Source of the DNA: Apilactobacillus kunkeei
GTDB lineage: Bacteria > Bacillota > Bacilli > Lactobacillales > Lactobacillaceae
Assembly: GCF_005930975.1 (NCBI RefSeq)
Contig: NZ_VBSE01000043.1
Coordinates: 124,001-188,000 of the forward strand
Length of the DNA: 64,000 bases
Direction of reading: 5' to 3'
The notes beneath the pieces were generated by a model, which was not told where the DNA came from, did no database searches, and worked only from the letters and a program-made list of their open reading frames with translations. Positions 9,025-18,776 of the stretch are shown here, in pieces. Positions within the stretch are counted from its first letter, which is position 1. Each line of letters opens with the position of its first letter. The translations under genes and the position numbers were made by a program.

Positions 9025-9720
9025 TTATAACACCTCTTTAATTTCCTCAATTTCCTTCTTCATTGAATTAATCTTATCAACTGGTTTATCATGCTTGGCC
9101 AAGTTCATTTGGTCAATTACCATTTCAATTCTTTCAATTTCGTTTTCCCACTTTTCAACGAAAACATCTGAGTGTTGTTTTAGTAAAAACGGGCCAAACT
9201 TAATTTCTTGTTCTGTGTATTTTACTGGTTCGTCGATCTTTTTCGCAACGATAATTTCATAGGTGTGACCGTCTTCTCTTAAGATAGTTTCATCACTAAT
9301 TTCATATTGGTTATTCATTAACCATGTTCTCAAGCGATCTTCCCCGACGTTTGGTTGAAGAATCAATAATTCGTTACCTGATAAGTGTGACTTACCATTT
9401 TCTAGGATATTCTTGATCAAAGTTCCACCCATTCCGGCAATGGTAACACAATCAATTTTGTCCTCTGGTTGTACTGATAATAATCCATCAGCTAATCTAG
9501 TGTCGATTCGGTCACTTAAACCTTCAGCTTTGATTTCCTGAATTGCGTTATCTAGAGGTCCCTTAGCAACCTCACTAGCAATTCCAAATTCAATTTGTTT
9601 TTGTTTCATCAAATAAACTGGCAAGTATGCATGATCTGAACCGATGTCTGCTACTCGACTATTTTGCGGAACAAAATCTGCAACTATTTTCAATCTTTGA
9701 GATAACTTATTTGCGTCCAT
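9025..9720 (-). CDS. trmK: tRNA (adenine-22-N1)-methyltransferase
   Basis: TrmK methylates N1 of adenine 22 in tRNA using S-adenosylmethionine. The Rossmann fold is marked by VADIGSDHAYLP at 23-34 (SAM motif I) and TIAGMGGTLI near 92-101; TrmK lacks the usual NPPY motif. The C-terminal 60 residues are charged and helical, as in Bacillus TrmK. Length is 231 residues, typical. An AAGGTG lies upstream of the ATG. It follows the rpoD terminator and heads the trmK-nif3-pepT group; a TATAAT at 9753-9758 may be its -10. Confidence 0.93.
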   Translation of the reverse strand: MDANKLSQRLKIVADFVPQNSRVADIGSDHAYLPVYLMKQKQIEFGIASEVAKGPLDNAIQEIKAEGLSDRIDTRLADGLLSVQPEDKIDCVTIAGMGGTLIKNILENGKSHLSGNELLILQPNVGEDRLRTWLMNNQYEISDETILREDGHTYEIIVAKKIDEPVKYTEQEIKFGPFLLKQHSDVFVEKWENEIERIEMVIDQMNLAKHDKPVDKINSMKKEIEEIKEVL

Positions 9721-9767
9721 AAAAACACCTTTTCTACTTTGTTATTATTTATATTATAACCGCTATA

Positions 9768-9806
9768 GAAAATAAAAAACAGATAGCAAATGCTATCTGT
9801 TTTAAT
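9768..9806 (-). terminator. rpoD terminator
   Basis: The stem AACAGATAGCA/TGCTATCTGTT with a tiny loop is followed on the minus strand by TTTTATTTT, directly after the rpoD stop codon. It closes the dnaG-rpoD unit. Confidence 0.9.
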
Positions 9807-9808
9807 TA

Positions 9809-10921
9809 TTATTCAAGGAAATCCTTTAGTTGTTTACTTCTGGATGGGTGGCGTAACTTTCTCAAAGCCTTAGCTTCAATTTGTCTAATTCTTTCACGAG
9901 TAACACCAAAGACCTTACCAACTTCTTCAAGGGTTCTAGTACGACCATCGTCTAGACCGAAACGTAATCTTAGAACGTTTTCTTCACGGTCAGTTAAAGT
10001 ATCTAAGACACCTTCAAGTTGTTCCTTTAGTAATTCATATGCAGCGTGGTCGGCTGGACTAGTTGCATCTTGGTCTTCGATAAAGTCACCTAAGTGAGAG
10101 TCATCTTCTTCACCAATTGGTGTTTCTAGAGAAACTGGTTCTTGAGAAATCTTTAGAATGCTTCTAACCTTTTGAGTTGGCATATCCATTTCAGCACCAA
10201 TTTCTTCAGGTGTAGGTTCACGACCTAAATCTTGAAGTAATTGTCTTTGAATACGGATTAATTTGTTGATTGTTTCAACCATATGAACTGGAATTCTGAT
10301 AGTTCTAGCTTGGTCAGCAATCGCACGTGTAATAGCTTGTCTAATCCACCAAGTAGCGTAAGTTGAGAACTTGAAACCTTTTCTGTAATCAAACTTTTCT
10401 ACGGCCTTCATTAGACCCATGTTACCTTCTTGAATCAAGTCCAAGAATTGCATACCACGACCAACGTAACGCTTAGCAATTGAAACAACCAAACGAAGGT
10501 TAGCTTCAGCTAGTTCTTGTTTAGCTTCTTCGTCGCCTTCTTCAATACGAAGAGCCAAGTCAACTTCTTGGTCAGCAGTTAAAAGTGGAACACGTCCGAT
10601 TTCTTTTAGGTACATTCTAACTGGATCGTTAATCTTAACACCAGTAGGAGCTGAAGCTGAGTTTTTCAATTCAGCTTGAGTAACCTTTTTAGCTGCTTCT
10701 AGGGCACGTGGATCCGGATCACCATTTTTATCAACAACACTGATACCAGCGTCTTCGATTTTTTCTAGTAATTCGTACATTTCAGTCTTAGTTAGCTTGA
10801 ATGGCACAGCAATTGTGTCATTAACATCGTCATAAGTAACGTGTCCAACTTTCTTTTGCTTCTTAATTAAAGCGTTGGTTGATTCTTTTAGTTCTTTCTT
10901 GTTTAACTTCTTTTCAGCCAT
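9809..10921 (-). CDS. rpoD: Primary sigma factor RpoD (SigA)
   Basis: The housekeeping sigma factor. It directs RNA polymerase to promoters of the TTGACA/TATAAT type found throughout this window. The 370 residues match Bacillus SigA. Region 1.2 is [14 protein letters not shown] near 102. Region 2 runs through [15 protein letters not shown] and the -10 reading helix [17 protein letters not shown] near 188-205. Region 3 follows. Region 4.2 is the helix-turn-helix [20 protein letters not shown] near 332-351. Start is supported by AGGAGG 9 bases upstream. It lies 16 bases after dnaG, forming the conserved macromolecular synthesis operon. Confidence 0.98.
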   Translation of the reverse strand: MAEKKLNKKELKESTNALIKKQKKVGHVTYDDVNDTIAVPFKLTKTEMYELLEKIEDAGISVVDKNGDPDPRALEAAKKVTQAELKNSASAPTGVKINDPVRMYLKEIGRVPLLTADQEVDLALRIEEGDEEAKQELAEANLRLVVSIAKRYVGRGMQFLDLIQEGNMGLMKAVEKFDYRKGFKFSTYATWWIRQAITRAIADQARTIRIPVHMVETINKLIRIQRQLLQDLGREPTPEEIGAEMDMPTQKVRSILKISQEPVSLETPIGEEDDSHLGDFIEDQDATSPADHAAYELLKEQLEGVLDTLTDREENVLRLRFGLDDGRTRTLEEVGKVFGVTRERIRQIEAKALRKLRHPSRSKQLKDFLE

Positions 10922-10937
10922 TAAAGTGCCTCCTAAA

Positions 10938-12770
10938 TTACGATCTTTCGTTCAACTGTTTTTGTCTTTGTAACTTGATGATTTCCATCGCTAGTTCGGT
11001 TTGTTTATCAACATCACCTAGCTTCTTGGCATCATTCAATTCAGCCTGTTTGTTCTTAAGCTGAACATCGATCGGCGCCTCATTCATTATTATATTAACA
11101 TAATCGTCAACCTCTTCTTTATTTGGCGCATCGCTTAACGGTAACATTTCGATATTAATCAACATGTTTTGTAACTTTTCTTCTTTAATGAAGTCTTGAA
11201 ACTCTGCTGATTTATACTCATCATGTGTCGACATATAGCCTTGTGCCAATGTATATAGAAGTTGAAAATCATCATCCACAAATGAAAAACCATCTTTACT
11301 CATCAAATGTTGCCACATTTCACGTGACATCAAAATGCGATTAAATAGATACAATTCCGCCAATTCAACCTTGCTGTGTGATCTGACGTTATCAATTGGT
11401 TGGATGACTGGATGACCTTGTTGTGGTTCATCCCTTGATTTTTGAATCGACTTATTAACGTTATTCTTTTGAATATAGGTATTCATTCGATTAGTCAAAT
11501 CTAACTTATTCAAGTTAAATTGATCAGATAATTGGTTAACATAAATATCTCTTTCCAATGGATCGGAAATCTTAGCAACTTCCTGTAAGACATCGTTAAT
11601 ATAACTAATCTGGTCAGTTTCATTATCCAAGTTACGGTTCAACTTGAAGTATCGCATTTTAAACGAAAGTGGTGATTCATAAGCAGAATGCATATAACTA
11701 GCAAACTTTTCTTCACCATATTGTTTGCGATATTCATCGGGATCAATTCCCTCAGGCATTTGAATAACACCTAGAGACAAATCTGTATTACCTAATAATG
11801 ACAATGCTCGATTAATCGCATTTTGACCCGGTGCATCACCATCATAACAAACACTAACGCTTGGTGTTAAACGTTTAATCGTAGCAATTTGTTCGGTGGT
11901 AAGACTAGTTCCCATTGAAGCAATTCCGTTGGTTACACCTGATTGATAAGCGGATATGACATCCATGAAACCTTCAAACAAGATAACGTTTTTTTTCTTT
12001 TGAATGGTTGTCTTGGCGTCTGATAGGTTGAATAAGACTTTTCGTTTGTTGAAAATGTCAGTTTCAGGACTGTTTAGGTATTTTGCAGTTGAGGCATTTT
12101 TATCCATTACACGTCCTGAGAAACCAATCAAGTTGCCAAACTCGTTTTTAATTGGGAACATGATACGGTCAAAGAAACGATCACGAAGTTTACCATCATC
12201 AGTTTCAATAAATAGACCAGATTTTCTCATGTCATCATATTGAACTTTCTTGTTTTCCAAAAACTTATTTAAGATTTGTTCCTTAGGTGCAAATCCCAAA
12301 CGGTAGAACTTGATGGTGTCATCAGTCAATCCACGTTCGTGCAAGTAATCTAATGCCGGTTGTCCCACTTCAGTATTCATCAAAATATGACTATACAATT
12401 CAGTGGCTAGCTCATGCATATTGATTAACTTTTTCTCAACCGGATTGATGTTTGATTTAGCTTTATTGGAATGCTTATATTGGTCTGGAATTTCAATTCC
12501 TTGCATATCAGCAACTCTCATTACCGCTTCCGGATATGAAAGATTTTCCAATTCCATCATGAACTTAAAGACATTTCCACCTCTTCCACAACTGAAACAG
12601 TGAAAGATTTGTTTTTGTTCATTAACGGAAAATGATGCGGTGTTTTCATTATGAAATGGACATATACCAAATAGATTACTACCAGATTTTTTCAATGAAA
12701 CAAATTGACCAACCACATCGGCAATGTTGGTTTCATTTCTAATCTGATCAATTACTTCTTCAGGAATCAT
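10938..12770 (-). CDS. dnaG: DNA primase DnaG
   Basis: Makes the short RNA primers used by the replication polymerases. From the chosen start the protein is 610 residues. The N-terminal CHC2 zinc finger is complete (C37, H40, C58, C61), the Toprim core shows ILFEGFMDV and [11 protein letters not shown], and a C-terminal DnaB-binding helical domain follows. Upstream in-frame codons exist, but the AAGGAG gives sensible spacing (11 bases) only to the ATG at 12768-12770, which begins [11 protein letters not shown] as in relatives; the ATG at 12779 is only 2 bases from the Shine-Dalgarno. Its leader contains a terminator-like hairpin. Confidence 0.96.
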   Translation of the reverse strand: MIPEEVIDQIRNETNIADVVGQFVSLKKSGSNLFGICPFHNENTASFSVNEQKQIFHCFSCGRGGNVFKFMMELENLSYPEAVMRVADMQGIEIPDQYKHSNKAKSNINPVEKKLINMHELATELYSHILMNTEVGQPALDYLHERGLTDDTIKFYRLGFAPKEQILNKFLENKKVQYDDMRKSGLFIETDDGKLRDRFFDRIMFPIKNEFGNLIGFSGRVMDKNASTAKYLNSPETDIFNKRKVLFNLSDAKTTIQKKKNVILFEGFMDVISAYQSGVTNGIASMGTSLTTEQIATIKRLTPSVSVCYDGDAPGQNAINRALSLLGNTDLSLGVIQMPEGIDPDEYRKQYGEEKFASYMHSAYESPLSFKMRYFKLNRNLDNETDQISYINDVLQEVAKISDPLERDIYVNQLSDQFNLNKLDLTNRMNTYIQKNNVNKSIQKSRDEPQQGHPVIQPIDNVRSHSKVELAELYLFNRILMSREMWQHLMSKDGFSFVDDDFQLLYTLAQGYMSTHDEYKSAEFQDFIKEEKLQNMLINIEMLPLSDAPNKEEVDDYVNIIMNEAPIDVQLKNKQAELNDAKKLGDVDKQTELAMEIIKLQRQKQLNERS

Positions 12771-12794
12771 TGTCAGCATATCTCCTTTCACTGA

Positions 12795-12829
12795 TAAAAG
12801 TCGCACCGATTTTTAGTGCGACTTTTGTT
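12795..12829. terminator. Terminator-like hairpin in the glyS-dnaG gap
   Basis: Perfect 11-bp arms AAAAGTCGCAC/GTGCGACTTTT (12797-12807 and 12816-12826). It can end glyQS transcripts. It also lies between a candidate dnaG promoter (12856-12884) and the dnaG Shine-Dalgarno, so it may attenuate dnaG-rpoD. Confidence 0.75.
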
Positions 12830-12855
12830 AAAAATACGAATAAATATTATACAGT

Positions 12856-12884
12856 ATTTTATCAACCCATCATAGGTTTGTCTA
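12856..12884 (-). promoter_or_regulatory. Candidate dnaG-rpoD promoter
   Basis: TAGACA (12879-12884), 17 bases, TAAAAT (12856-12861), with TGA before the -10. A second TATAAT stands at 12846-12851. Both lie between the glyS stop and the leader hairpin. Confidence 0.5.
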
Positions 12885-12890
12885 TCAATT

Positions 12891-14969
12891 CTATTTTACG
12901 ATTAGTTGGTTTAAATCAGCAAACCAGTTAATCATGTTTGATAACTTAGTTAGTTCACGTAAGTGATTGTTCTTAACGTTTTCATCTTTAGCCATAACCA
13001 TTGTTTGGTCGAAGTAATCGTTAATTGAATCCTTCAAGTCGAATAACTTGGTGTACTCATCATTTGCACTTAGTGAGAAGAAATCATCTGAGATTGATTC
13101 AACATTTGAATGAAGGTTCTTTTCAGAATCGTTTTCAAATAATGATTCATCAACATTTAAGTCGTCCGCGGCAAATTCTTGTTTTTCTGAAATTCTTAGA
13201 ACACGGGTTAATGCTTCAACTGATTCCTTGAAGTTATCATCTTCCTTGTGTTCGTTTAGAATGTCGGCAACGTTAAAGATAAATTCGATATTATCATTGT
13301 TTGAGTTACCTGCAGCATCGATAATATCATGTCTAATCTTGTCAGTCTTTAGTTGCTTAACAATTCTATCCTTGATGAATGAAACGATTTCGCTAATTTC
13401 CTTGTTTTGATCCAAGTCAGGAGCAATGTTTGCATCTTTTTCAGCGTTGATGAATGCTTCCATCATTTCAGTTAAGTTGAAGTTTAATTCTTCATTCTTA
13501 ACAATTCTAACGATACCGTTAGCTTGTCTTCTCAATGCGTATGGGTCATTTGAACCACTTGGAATCATACCGGCGGCAAAGAAAGTTAGGATACTGTCAA
13601 ACTTGTCGGCTAGCGAAAGAACTGAACCAACCTTGGTTGCTGGTAGTTCACCTGTTGCTGATATTGGCATGTAGTGTTCACGAATAGCAGTAGCAACGGC
13701 TTTATTTTCACCCTTTAATAGAGCGTATTTTTCACCCATTACACCTTGTAGTTCTGAGAATTCACCCACCATACCGGTTACTAAATCGAACTTGTAAATT
13801 TGAGCAGCACGTTTAACATCTTTTAGTTCTTTGTCGCTTAGTTTAGCATGTTGACCAATTACTTCGGCAATCTTTTCAACACGTTGCATTTTTTCAAACA
13901 TAGTTGAAATCTTGTCGTGGAAACTTACCTTCTTTAGTTTGTTTACATAAAAGTCGATATCCTTAGCTTGATCTTCTTGGTAGAAGAACATTGCATCTTC
14001 TAGACGTGCAGTAAGCACTTTTTCGTTACCAGCAATCACGTTTTCGATGTATTCGCTGTTACCGTTTCTAACTGAGATAAAGAATGGCAAGATGTTCCCA
14101 TTTTGATCGTTAACGTAGAAGAATCTTTGGTTATCCTTCATTGAAGTAATTAGAACTTCTGAAGGTAATTGTAGGTATTTTTCATCGAACTTACCAAAGA
14201 ACGCCGTTGGCCATTCAACCAAGTTGTTAACTTCTTCAAGTAGACCTGGGTTGATGTTAATCACCCAGTTGTTTTCATTTTGGATTTCTTTGATTTGTTT
14301 TACGATTAAGTCTTTACGTTTTTGAGCATCAACAATTACAAATTGTTCTTTTAGCTTTTCTTCGTATTCATCAGCTGAGTTGATGGTTGTGTCTTGACCT
14401 AAAAATCTGTGGCCACGACTAACATTTGAAGCAGTGACATCTAGAATTTGAATTGGTAATACTTCATCATCTAACAAAGCTACCATCCATCTAATTGGAC
14501 GAATGAAGTCTAAACGGTAAACGTTCCACTTCATTAGTGTTGGGAATGTCATGCTTGTGATAACATCCTTTAATCCCATTAGGACTTCTTTAACAGGCTT
14601 TCCGGCAATGTGTTTTTCAACAAAAACATATTCAGTACCCTTAACTTCTTTAAAGGTAATGTCGTCGGTGCTTAATCCTTGTCCCTTAGTGAAACCAATG
14701 GCTGCCTTTGACCAATTTCCTTCATCATCTAAAGCAATCTTCTTAGCAGGACCTTTTACAGTTTCGTTTACGTCAGGTTGTTTGTCAGCTAAGCCTTCGA
14801 TTTGGATAGTTAAACGACGAGGAGTTGAGAATGGCTTAACAGCATCAAAATCGATTCTTTGATCTTTTAAGTAATCTTCAGTCTTCTTAACTAATTGTTT
14901 GATACTAGGAGTTACCACATGAGCTGGCATTTCTTCTAGTCCAATTTCAAGTAAAAATGTGTGAGCCAT
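12891..14969 (-). CDS. glyS: Glycyl-tRNA synthetase beta subunit
   Basis: The beta chain of the bacterial alpha2beta2 glycyl-tRNA synthetase. It provides tRNA recognition through its HD-like and anticodon-binding parts, while GlyQ holds the aminoacylation site. The 692 residues match the family, and the start [19 protein letters not shown] is characteristic, as is PRRLTIQIEGL near 50. The C-terminal region is the DALR-type helical anticodon domain. Its ATG overlaps the glyQ stop by one base (TAATG), so the two subunits are translationally coupled. Expression is controlled by the glycine T-box in front of glyQ. Confidence 0.97.
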   Translation of the reverse strand: MAHTFLLEIGLEEMPAHVVTPSIKQLVKKTEDYLKDQRIDFDAVKPFSTPRRLTIQIEGLADKQPDVNETVKGPAKKIALDDEGNWSKAAIGFTKGQGLSTDDITFKEVKGTEYVFVEKHIAGKPVKEVLMGLKDVITSMTFPTLMKWNVYRLDFIRPIRWMVALLDDEVLPIQILDVTASNVSRGHRFLGQDTTINSADEYEEKLKEQFVIVDAQKRKDLIVKQIKEIQNENNWVININPGLLEEVNNLVEWPTAFFGKFDEKYLQLPSEVLITSMKDNQRFFYVNDQNGNILPFFISVRNGNSEYIENVIAGNEKVLTARLEDAMFFYQEDQAKDIDFYVNKLKKVSFHDKISTMFEKMQRVEKIAEVIGQHAKLSDKELKDVKRAAQIYKFDLVTGMVGEFSELQGVMGEKYALLKGENKAVATAIREHYMPISATGELPATKVGSVLSLADKFDSILTFFAAGMIPSGSNDPYALRRQANGIVRIVKNEELNFNLTEMMEAFINAEKDANIAPDLDQNKEISEIVSFIKDRIVKQLKTDKIRHDIIDAAGNSNNDNIEFIFNVADILNEHKEDDNFKESVEALTRVLRISEKQEFAADDLNVDESLFENDSEKNLHSNVESISDDFFSLSANDEYTKLFDLKDSINDYFDQTMVMAKDENVKNNHLRELTKLSNMINWFADLNQLIVK

Positions 14970-15901
14970 TATTTTTCCTCCTTGTTTTCATCATCTTTTA
15001 GAAGAGATTGTCTTAATTTTTCATCTTTAATAAGTGGGAAACCACGTTTCTTTCTTTCAGCAATGAAGGCCTTAGCGATTTCTCTGGCCATTCTTCTGAT
15101 TCTTGAAAGATATCCGGCACGTTCAGTAACTGAAACGGCTCCTCTAGCATCTAATAAGTTAAATGTGTGGCTACATTTTAGAACGTAGTCGTATGCAGGG
15201 TGAACTAAGCCGTTTGCGATTTGTTTTTTAGCCTCTGTTTCGAAGTCATCAAACATCTTTAGTAACATTTCTTGGTTACTTTCTTCAAAACTGTATTTTG
15301 AGTGTTCGTATTCTGGTTCTTTGAAGATATCACCATACTTTACACCATCACTCCATTCTAGTTCAAAAACGTTGTTAACGTCTTGAACGTATGAAGCAAG
15401 TCTTTCTAGACCGTAAGTGATTTCTGAAGCAACTGGGTTCATTTCTTGACCACCAACGATTTGGAAGTAAGTAAATTGAGTAACTTCCATTCCGTCTAGC
15501 CAGATTTCCCAACCAACACCGGCACAACCCATTGATGGGTTTTCCCAGTTATCTTCAACGAAACGAATATCGTGTTCTTCTGGGTTAATGCCAAGTTCTT
15601 TTAAACTATCCAAGTATAGTTCTTGGATGTTTTCAGGAGATGGTTTCATGATTACTTGGAATTGGTGATGTTGGTATAAACGGTTAGGGTTTTCACCATA
15701 TCTACCATCAGCAGGTCTTCTAGAAGGTTCAACGTATGCTGCGTTCCATGGTTCAGGTCCAATTGCACGTAAGAATGTGTATGGACTCATAGTTCCGGCA
15801 CCCTTTTCAGTATCGTATGCTTGCATTAACATACAACCTTGTGATGACCAGTATTGTTGTAATTTTAAAATGATGTCTTGCATTGACAACTTTTCTGTCA
15901 T
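14969..15901 (-). CDS. glyQ: Glycyl-tRNA synthetase alpha subunit
   Basis: The catalytic class II alpha chain of heterotetrameric glycyl-tRNA synthetase. The 310 residues match the family. Motifs visible are [15 protein letters not shown] (9-23), the motif 2 region [18 protein letters not shown] near 58-75, and the conserved [20 protein letters not shown] near 149-168. AGGAGG lies 5 bases before the ATG. The long leader (15902-16180) is a T-box riboswitch, so transcription should rise when uncharged glycine tRNA accumulates. Confidence 0.98.
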   Translation of the reverse strand: MTEKLSMQDIILKLQQYWSSQGCMLMQAYDTEKGAGTMSPYTFLRAIGPEPWNAAYVEPSRRPADGRYGENPNRLYQHHQFQVIMKPSPENIQELYLDSLKELGINPEEHDIRFVEDNWENPSMGCAGVGWEIWLDGMEVTQFTYFQIVGGQEMNPVASEITYGLERLASYVQDVNNVFELEWSDGVKYGDIFKEPEYEHSKYSFEESNQEMLLKMFDDFETEAKKQIANGLVHPAYDYVLKCSHTFNLLDARGAVSVTERAGYLSRIRRMAREIAKAFIAERKKRGFPLIKDEKLRQSLLKDDENKEEK

Positions 15902-15930
15902 GTTACTTCCTCCTAATAAACGAATGGCAT

Positions 15931-16140
15931 AAAAAAAACCTATGCAAAAAGTATACTTAAATACAGTTTACATAGGGACGATTATTCGCGGTTCCACCCT
16001 ACTTCTGACTTTCGTCAGCAGCTTGATTTCTTTGGTTCAAAAAGTGCCAATCATTGAAAAATGCAAGTAGCTCACACTGTCCTACTATCGCTGAAAATCA
16101 TTTTATTCAATGACCCTCTTTTGTCATTACCATTCGTATT
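15931..16140 (-). promoter_or_regulatory. Glycine T-box riboswitch of glyQS
   Basis: The minus strand carries the T-box core AGGGTGGAACCGCG (15987-16000), which pairs with the tRNA acceptor end. Downstream is a terminator: CCTATG and CATAGG arms closing a long loop, followed by eight T (15931-15976). A candidate Gly specifier GGC followed by A is at 16046-16048, about 46 bases before the core. That short distance fits the compact glyQS class that lacks stem II. Core and terminator are seen directly; the specifier is inferred from position. Confidence 0.9.
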
Positions 16141-16151
16141 TATTTAGTTTA

Positions 16152-16180
16152 ATTATAGTTTAAAATTGATAAAAAATCAA
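16152..16180 (-). promoter_or_regulatory. glyQS promoter
   Basis: TTGATT (16175-16180), 17 bases, perfect TATAAT (16152-16157), immediately after the recO stop codon and just upstream of the T-box leader. Confidence 0.85.
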
Positions 16181-16182
16181 TT

Positions 16183-16944
16183 CTATAATCTTAGGTCATT
16201 CATTTGATCTAAGAAACTTTTACTCTTTAGGTGAATCCCTACAGAATCCGAGTAAATCTTATCGAGAAGCATTCTTAAATTTCGCTTTGTATTGTCATTT
16301 ACATTAACGTTACCCAATTTATTTAAATCAATAATTGAGAAACGACGTAAATAATAAATAGTCTTTTGATCTAGGTGCAAACGGTTATCATCTAAATGAA
16401 AATGATTTTGGCAAATCAATCCACCATAGGTTTCGGAGTAATCAAAGTTTAGATCATTTCGACCACAAATGGCACATCCCCTTAGTTCAGGTTGCACCCC
16501 AAATTCACCTAAAAGTTGGATTTCACAAATGTTTGTAATCACCTCAGGATCGACACCATTATCAATCAATCGTAATGCTGCAAATAACTGGTTAAACCAA
16601 TGTGGAATTGGTGTTGAGTCAGGAAACGCAACGTCAACCAAAGACATAATGTAAGTGGCATAAGCATTTAAGAAAATATCTTCGCTAATGTTTTCATAAT
16701 GGTCAGTATCTAATCCACTATAAATATAAGATAAGTTTTCAGCATTTATCTTTCCAGAATACGTACCATAGGTAAAAGGCAAGATATCCGCCATCATCTT
16801 AAACCCTCTTTTACGAGCGCCTCGAATGAAAAACATCTTCTTGCCTGCCTCGGCCGTTAAAAACTTAACTAACATATCATTTTCTTTGAAGTTCTTTCGG
16901 TATAGTAAAATACCGTGAAAATTCATATATGTTTGTGAATCCAT
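16183..16944 (-). CDS. recO: DNA repair protein RecO
   Basis: A RecF-pathway mediator that loads RecA on SSB-coated single strands and anneals DNA. The 253 residues begin with the OB fold (HGILLYRKNFKENDMLVKFLT). A helical domain follows, with a four-cysteine-type zinc motif near 156-180, seen as CAICGRNDL and the later CQNH (so C, C, C, H). The gene follows era by about 28 bases in the conserved era-recO order and is the last gene of the rpsU-side operon. The glyQS promoter sits right after its stop. Confidence 0.95.
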   Translation of the reverse strand: MDSQTYMNFHGILLYRKNFKENDMLVKFLTAEAGKKMFFIRGARKRGFKMMADILPFTYGTYSGKINAENLSYIYSGLDTDHYENISEDIFLNAYATYIMSLVDVAFPDSTPIPHWFNQLFAALRLIDNGVDPEVITNICEIQLLGEFGVQPELRGCAICGRNDLNFDYSETYGGLICQNHFHLDDNRLHLDQKTIYYLRRFSIIDLNKLGNVNVNDNTKRNLRMLLDKIYSDSVGIHLKSKSFLDQMNDLRL

Positions 16945-16972
16945 TTTTATTCACCGACCATTTTTTAAAATT

Positions 16973-17881
16973 TTAATAATTATCCTTCTTATATCCTAGC
17001 GACTTAAGAACGGATGATTCATTACGCCATCCAGGATGAACCTTAACCCAAAGTTTTAGATAAACCTTGCTACCTAATAGGTCTTCAATATCTTGTCTAG
17101 CAAGAGTACCAATCTTCTTTAGCATTGATCCTTGCTTACCAATCAAGATTCCCTTTTGACCAGGACGGTCTACTAAGATATCAGCTTGGATATCTACGTT
17201 GCCGTTTTCCTTGGTCTTCATGCTTAAGATATCAATCGCTATTGAGTATGGAATTTCATCTCTTGCTAACATTAAGATTTTTTCTCGGATTAGTTCAGCA
17301 ACGATAAAACGTTCTGGGTGATCAGTTACTTCATCTTCTGGGTAGTATTGTGGACCAGCTGGTAATAATTGCTTTAAATTATCCATCAATTCATCAACGT
17401 TGTTACCTTGTAGTGCTGAGATTGGGAAAACTTCTTTCCAATCAAGCGCCTTCTTGTAAATATCCATGATGCTTAACAGTTTGTTTGGATTGATTTCATC
17501 AATCTTGTTGATGATTAAGTAAACTGGTTTATCAATATCCTTCAAGCGGTTAATGATAAAGTTATCTCCAGCACCTCTTGTTTCAGTGGCACTTACCATA
17601 AATAAAACAGCATCAACTTCTTTTAAAGCTGAGAAAGCTGATTTTTCCATGAAATCATCTAATTTGTTATTTGGTTTGTGAATTCCTGGGGTATCCAAGA
17701 AAACAATTTGTGATTCATCATCGGTGTATACACCTTGAATCTTGTTTCTAGTTGTTTGTGCTTTATCACTCATAATCGCAATCTTTTGACCGATAATTCG
17801 GTTCAAGAATGTTGATTTACCAACGTTTGGTCTACCAACGATTGCTACAAATCCTGAATGAAAGTTTGGATCAAATTCCAT
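16973..17881 (-). CDS. era: Ribosome assembly GTPase Era
   Basis: Era binds the 3' end of 16S rRNA and assists 30S maturation. The 302 residues have the GTPase domain with G1 GRPNVGKST (16-24), G3 DTPG near 64, G4 NKID near 125 and the SALQG G5 element, then the C-terminal KH domain with [11 protein letters not shown] near 250. GGAGG precedes the ATG. It lies between dgkA and recO in the usual ybeY-dgkA-era-recO order. All GTP-binding motifs are intact. Confidence 0.97.
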   Translation of the reverse strand: MEFDPNFHSGFVAIVGRPNVGKSTFLNRIIGQKIAIMSDKAQTTRNKIQGVYTDDESQIVFLDTPGIHKPNNKLDDFMEKSAFSALKEVDAVLFMVSATETRGAGDNFIINRLKDIDKPVYLIINKIDEINPNKLLSIMDIYKKALDWKEVFPISALQGNNVDELMDNLKQLLPAGPQYYPEDEVTDHPERFIVAELIREKILMLARDEIPYSIAIDILSMKTKENGNVDIQADILVDRPGQKGILIGKQGSMLKKIGTLARQDIEDLLGSKVYLKLWVKVHPGWRNESSVLKSLGYKKDNY

Positions 17882-17899
17882 AATAATTCCTCCGTGCTG

Positions 17900-18289
17900 T
17901 TAAAGTCCAAATATGAGTGGAACGTATACCAATAATCCGATGATTGCTGCAAAGATTGACGCAATGACCACACCTGCGGCAGCAACGTCTTTTGCCTTCT
18001 TAGCAATTTCATCATACTTATTACCAACAATTAAATTAACAATTGATTCACATAACGTATTTACAACTTCAGCGATTAAGACAATAAATATTGCTAGCAA
18101 AATCCAAAACCATTGGCTCAAATCAATCTTAAGAATAAACGAAATAATCACTACGATTAAAGATGCAATTAGATGAAATCTAAAGTTACGTTCTGTCTTG
18201 CATAATATCACTAAACCATCAAAAGCATGCTTAAATGATTCAGCGAAACTACGATTTTTTCTGACTACTTTTTTATCTTTTAAGCCCAT
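17900..18289 (-). CDS. dgkA: Diacylglycerol/undecaprenol kinase, DgkA family
   Basis: A small integral membrane kinase. In Gram-positives the usual substrate is undecaprenol, recycling the lipid carrier for cell-wall and teichoic-acid synthesis. The conserved TERNFRFH comes near residue 35, followed by three membrane helices and the active-site EVVNTLCESIVNLI. The chosen ATG at 18287-18289 begins MGLKDKKVV and gives 129 residues, typical for the family. It overlaps the end of ybeY by 17 bases and has no strong Shine-Dalgarno, which suggests translational coupling. Upstream in-frame ATGs lie within ybeY and are less likely. Confidence 0.88.
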   Translation of the reverse strand: MGLKDKKVVRKNRSFAESFKHAFDGLVILCKTERNFRFHLIASLIVVIISFILKIDLSQWFWILLAIFIVLIAEVVNTLCESIVNLIVGNKYDEIAKKAKDVAAAGVVIASIFAAIIGLLVYVPLIFGL

Positions 18290-18752
18290 AGTCATCCATG
18301 ATCTTTCTTTGCAATGGGAACATAACATCTTCATCTTCTTGCCTCATGTGATCATAACCGTTTAAGTGTAGGAATCCATGAACAACAAGGAAACCTAATT
18401 CACGTTCATATGAGTGGTCTAAAAATTCTGCTTGTTCAGCAACCTTATCGATTGAAACAAAGATGTCACCAATGTTTTCAGGGATTTCTGCTGCCATTTC
18501 ATCATCCATAATTAATGGAAAATCGTCATCACCGTCTTCAATCGCAAAACTAATAACATCGGTTGCGCGGTCAACACCACGATACTTACTGTTAATTTCC
18601 TTAATTTCGTCATTATTAACGAATGTTACTGACATTTCAGTATTATCCTTAAGTTCTAATGCCCTGCTAGCAAATTGCAATACATCTTCCACTAAATCGA
18701 TGTATTTTTGGTCTACACCGTCTTTTGTCTTATCGTAAATTTCTAAATCCAT
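18273..18752 (-). CDS. ybeY: Endoribonuclease YbeY
   Basis: A metal-dependent RNase needed for 16S rRNA 3' end maturation and ribosome quality control. The 159 residues contain the diagnostic H-x3-H-x5-H zinc motif in HGFLHLNGYDH near 124-134, preceded by RGVDRATDVISFA. AGGAG stands before the ATG. It follows phoH by about 24 bases and overlaps dgkA, part of a conserved operon. Confidence 0.96.
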   Translation of the reverse strand: MDLEIYDKTKDGVDQKYIDLVEDVLQFASRALELKDNTEMSVTFVNNDEIKEINSKYRGVDRATDVISFAIEDGDDDFPLIMDDEMAAEIPENIGDIFVSIDKVAEQAEFLDHSYERELGFLVVHGFLHLNGYDHMRQEDEDVMFPLQRKIMDDYGLKR

Positions 18753-18776
18753 TCTGATACTCCTGTTATAAAATTT

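Noticed and set aside
12771-12806. Longer DnaG start
   Set aside because: These codons overlap the terminator-like hairpin and the Shine-Dalgarno; the family start is MIPEEVID at 12770.
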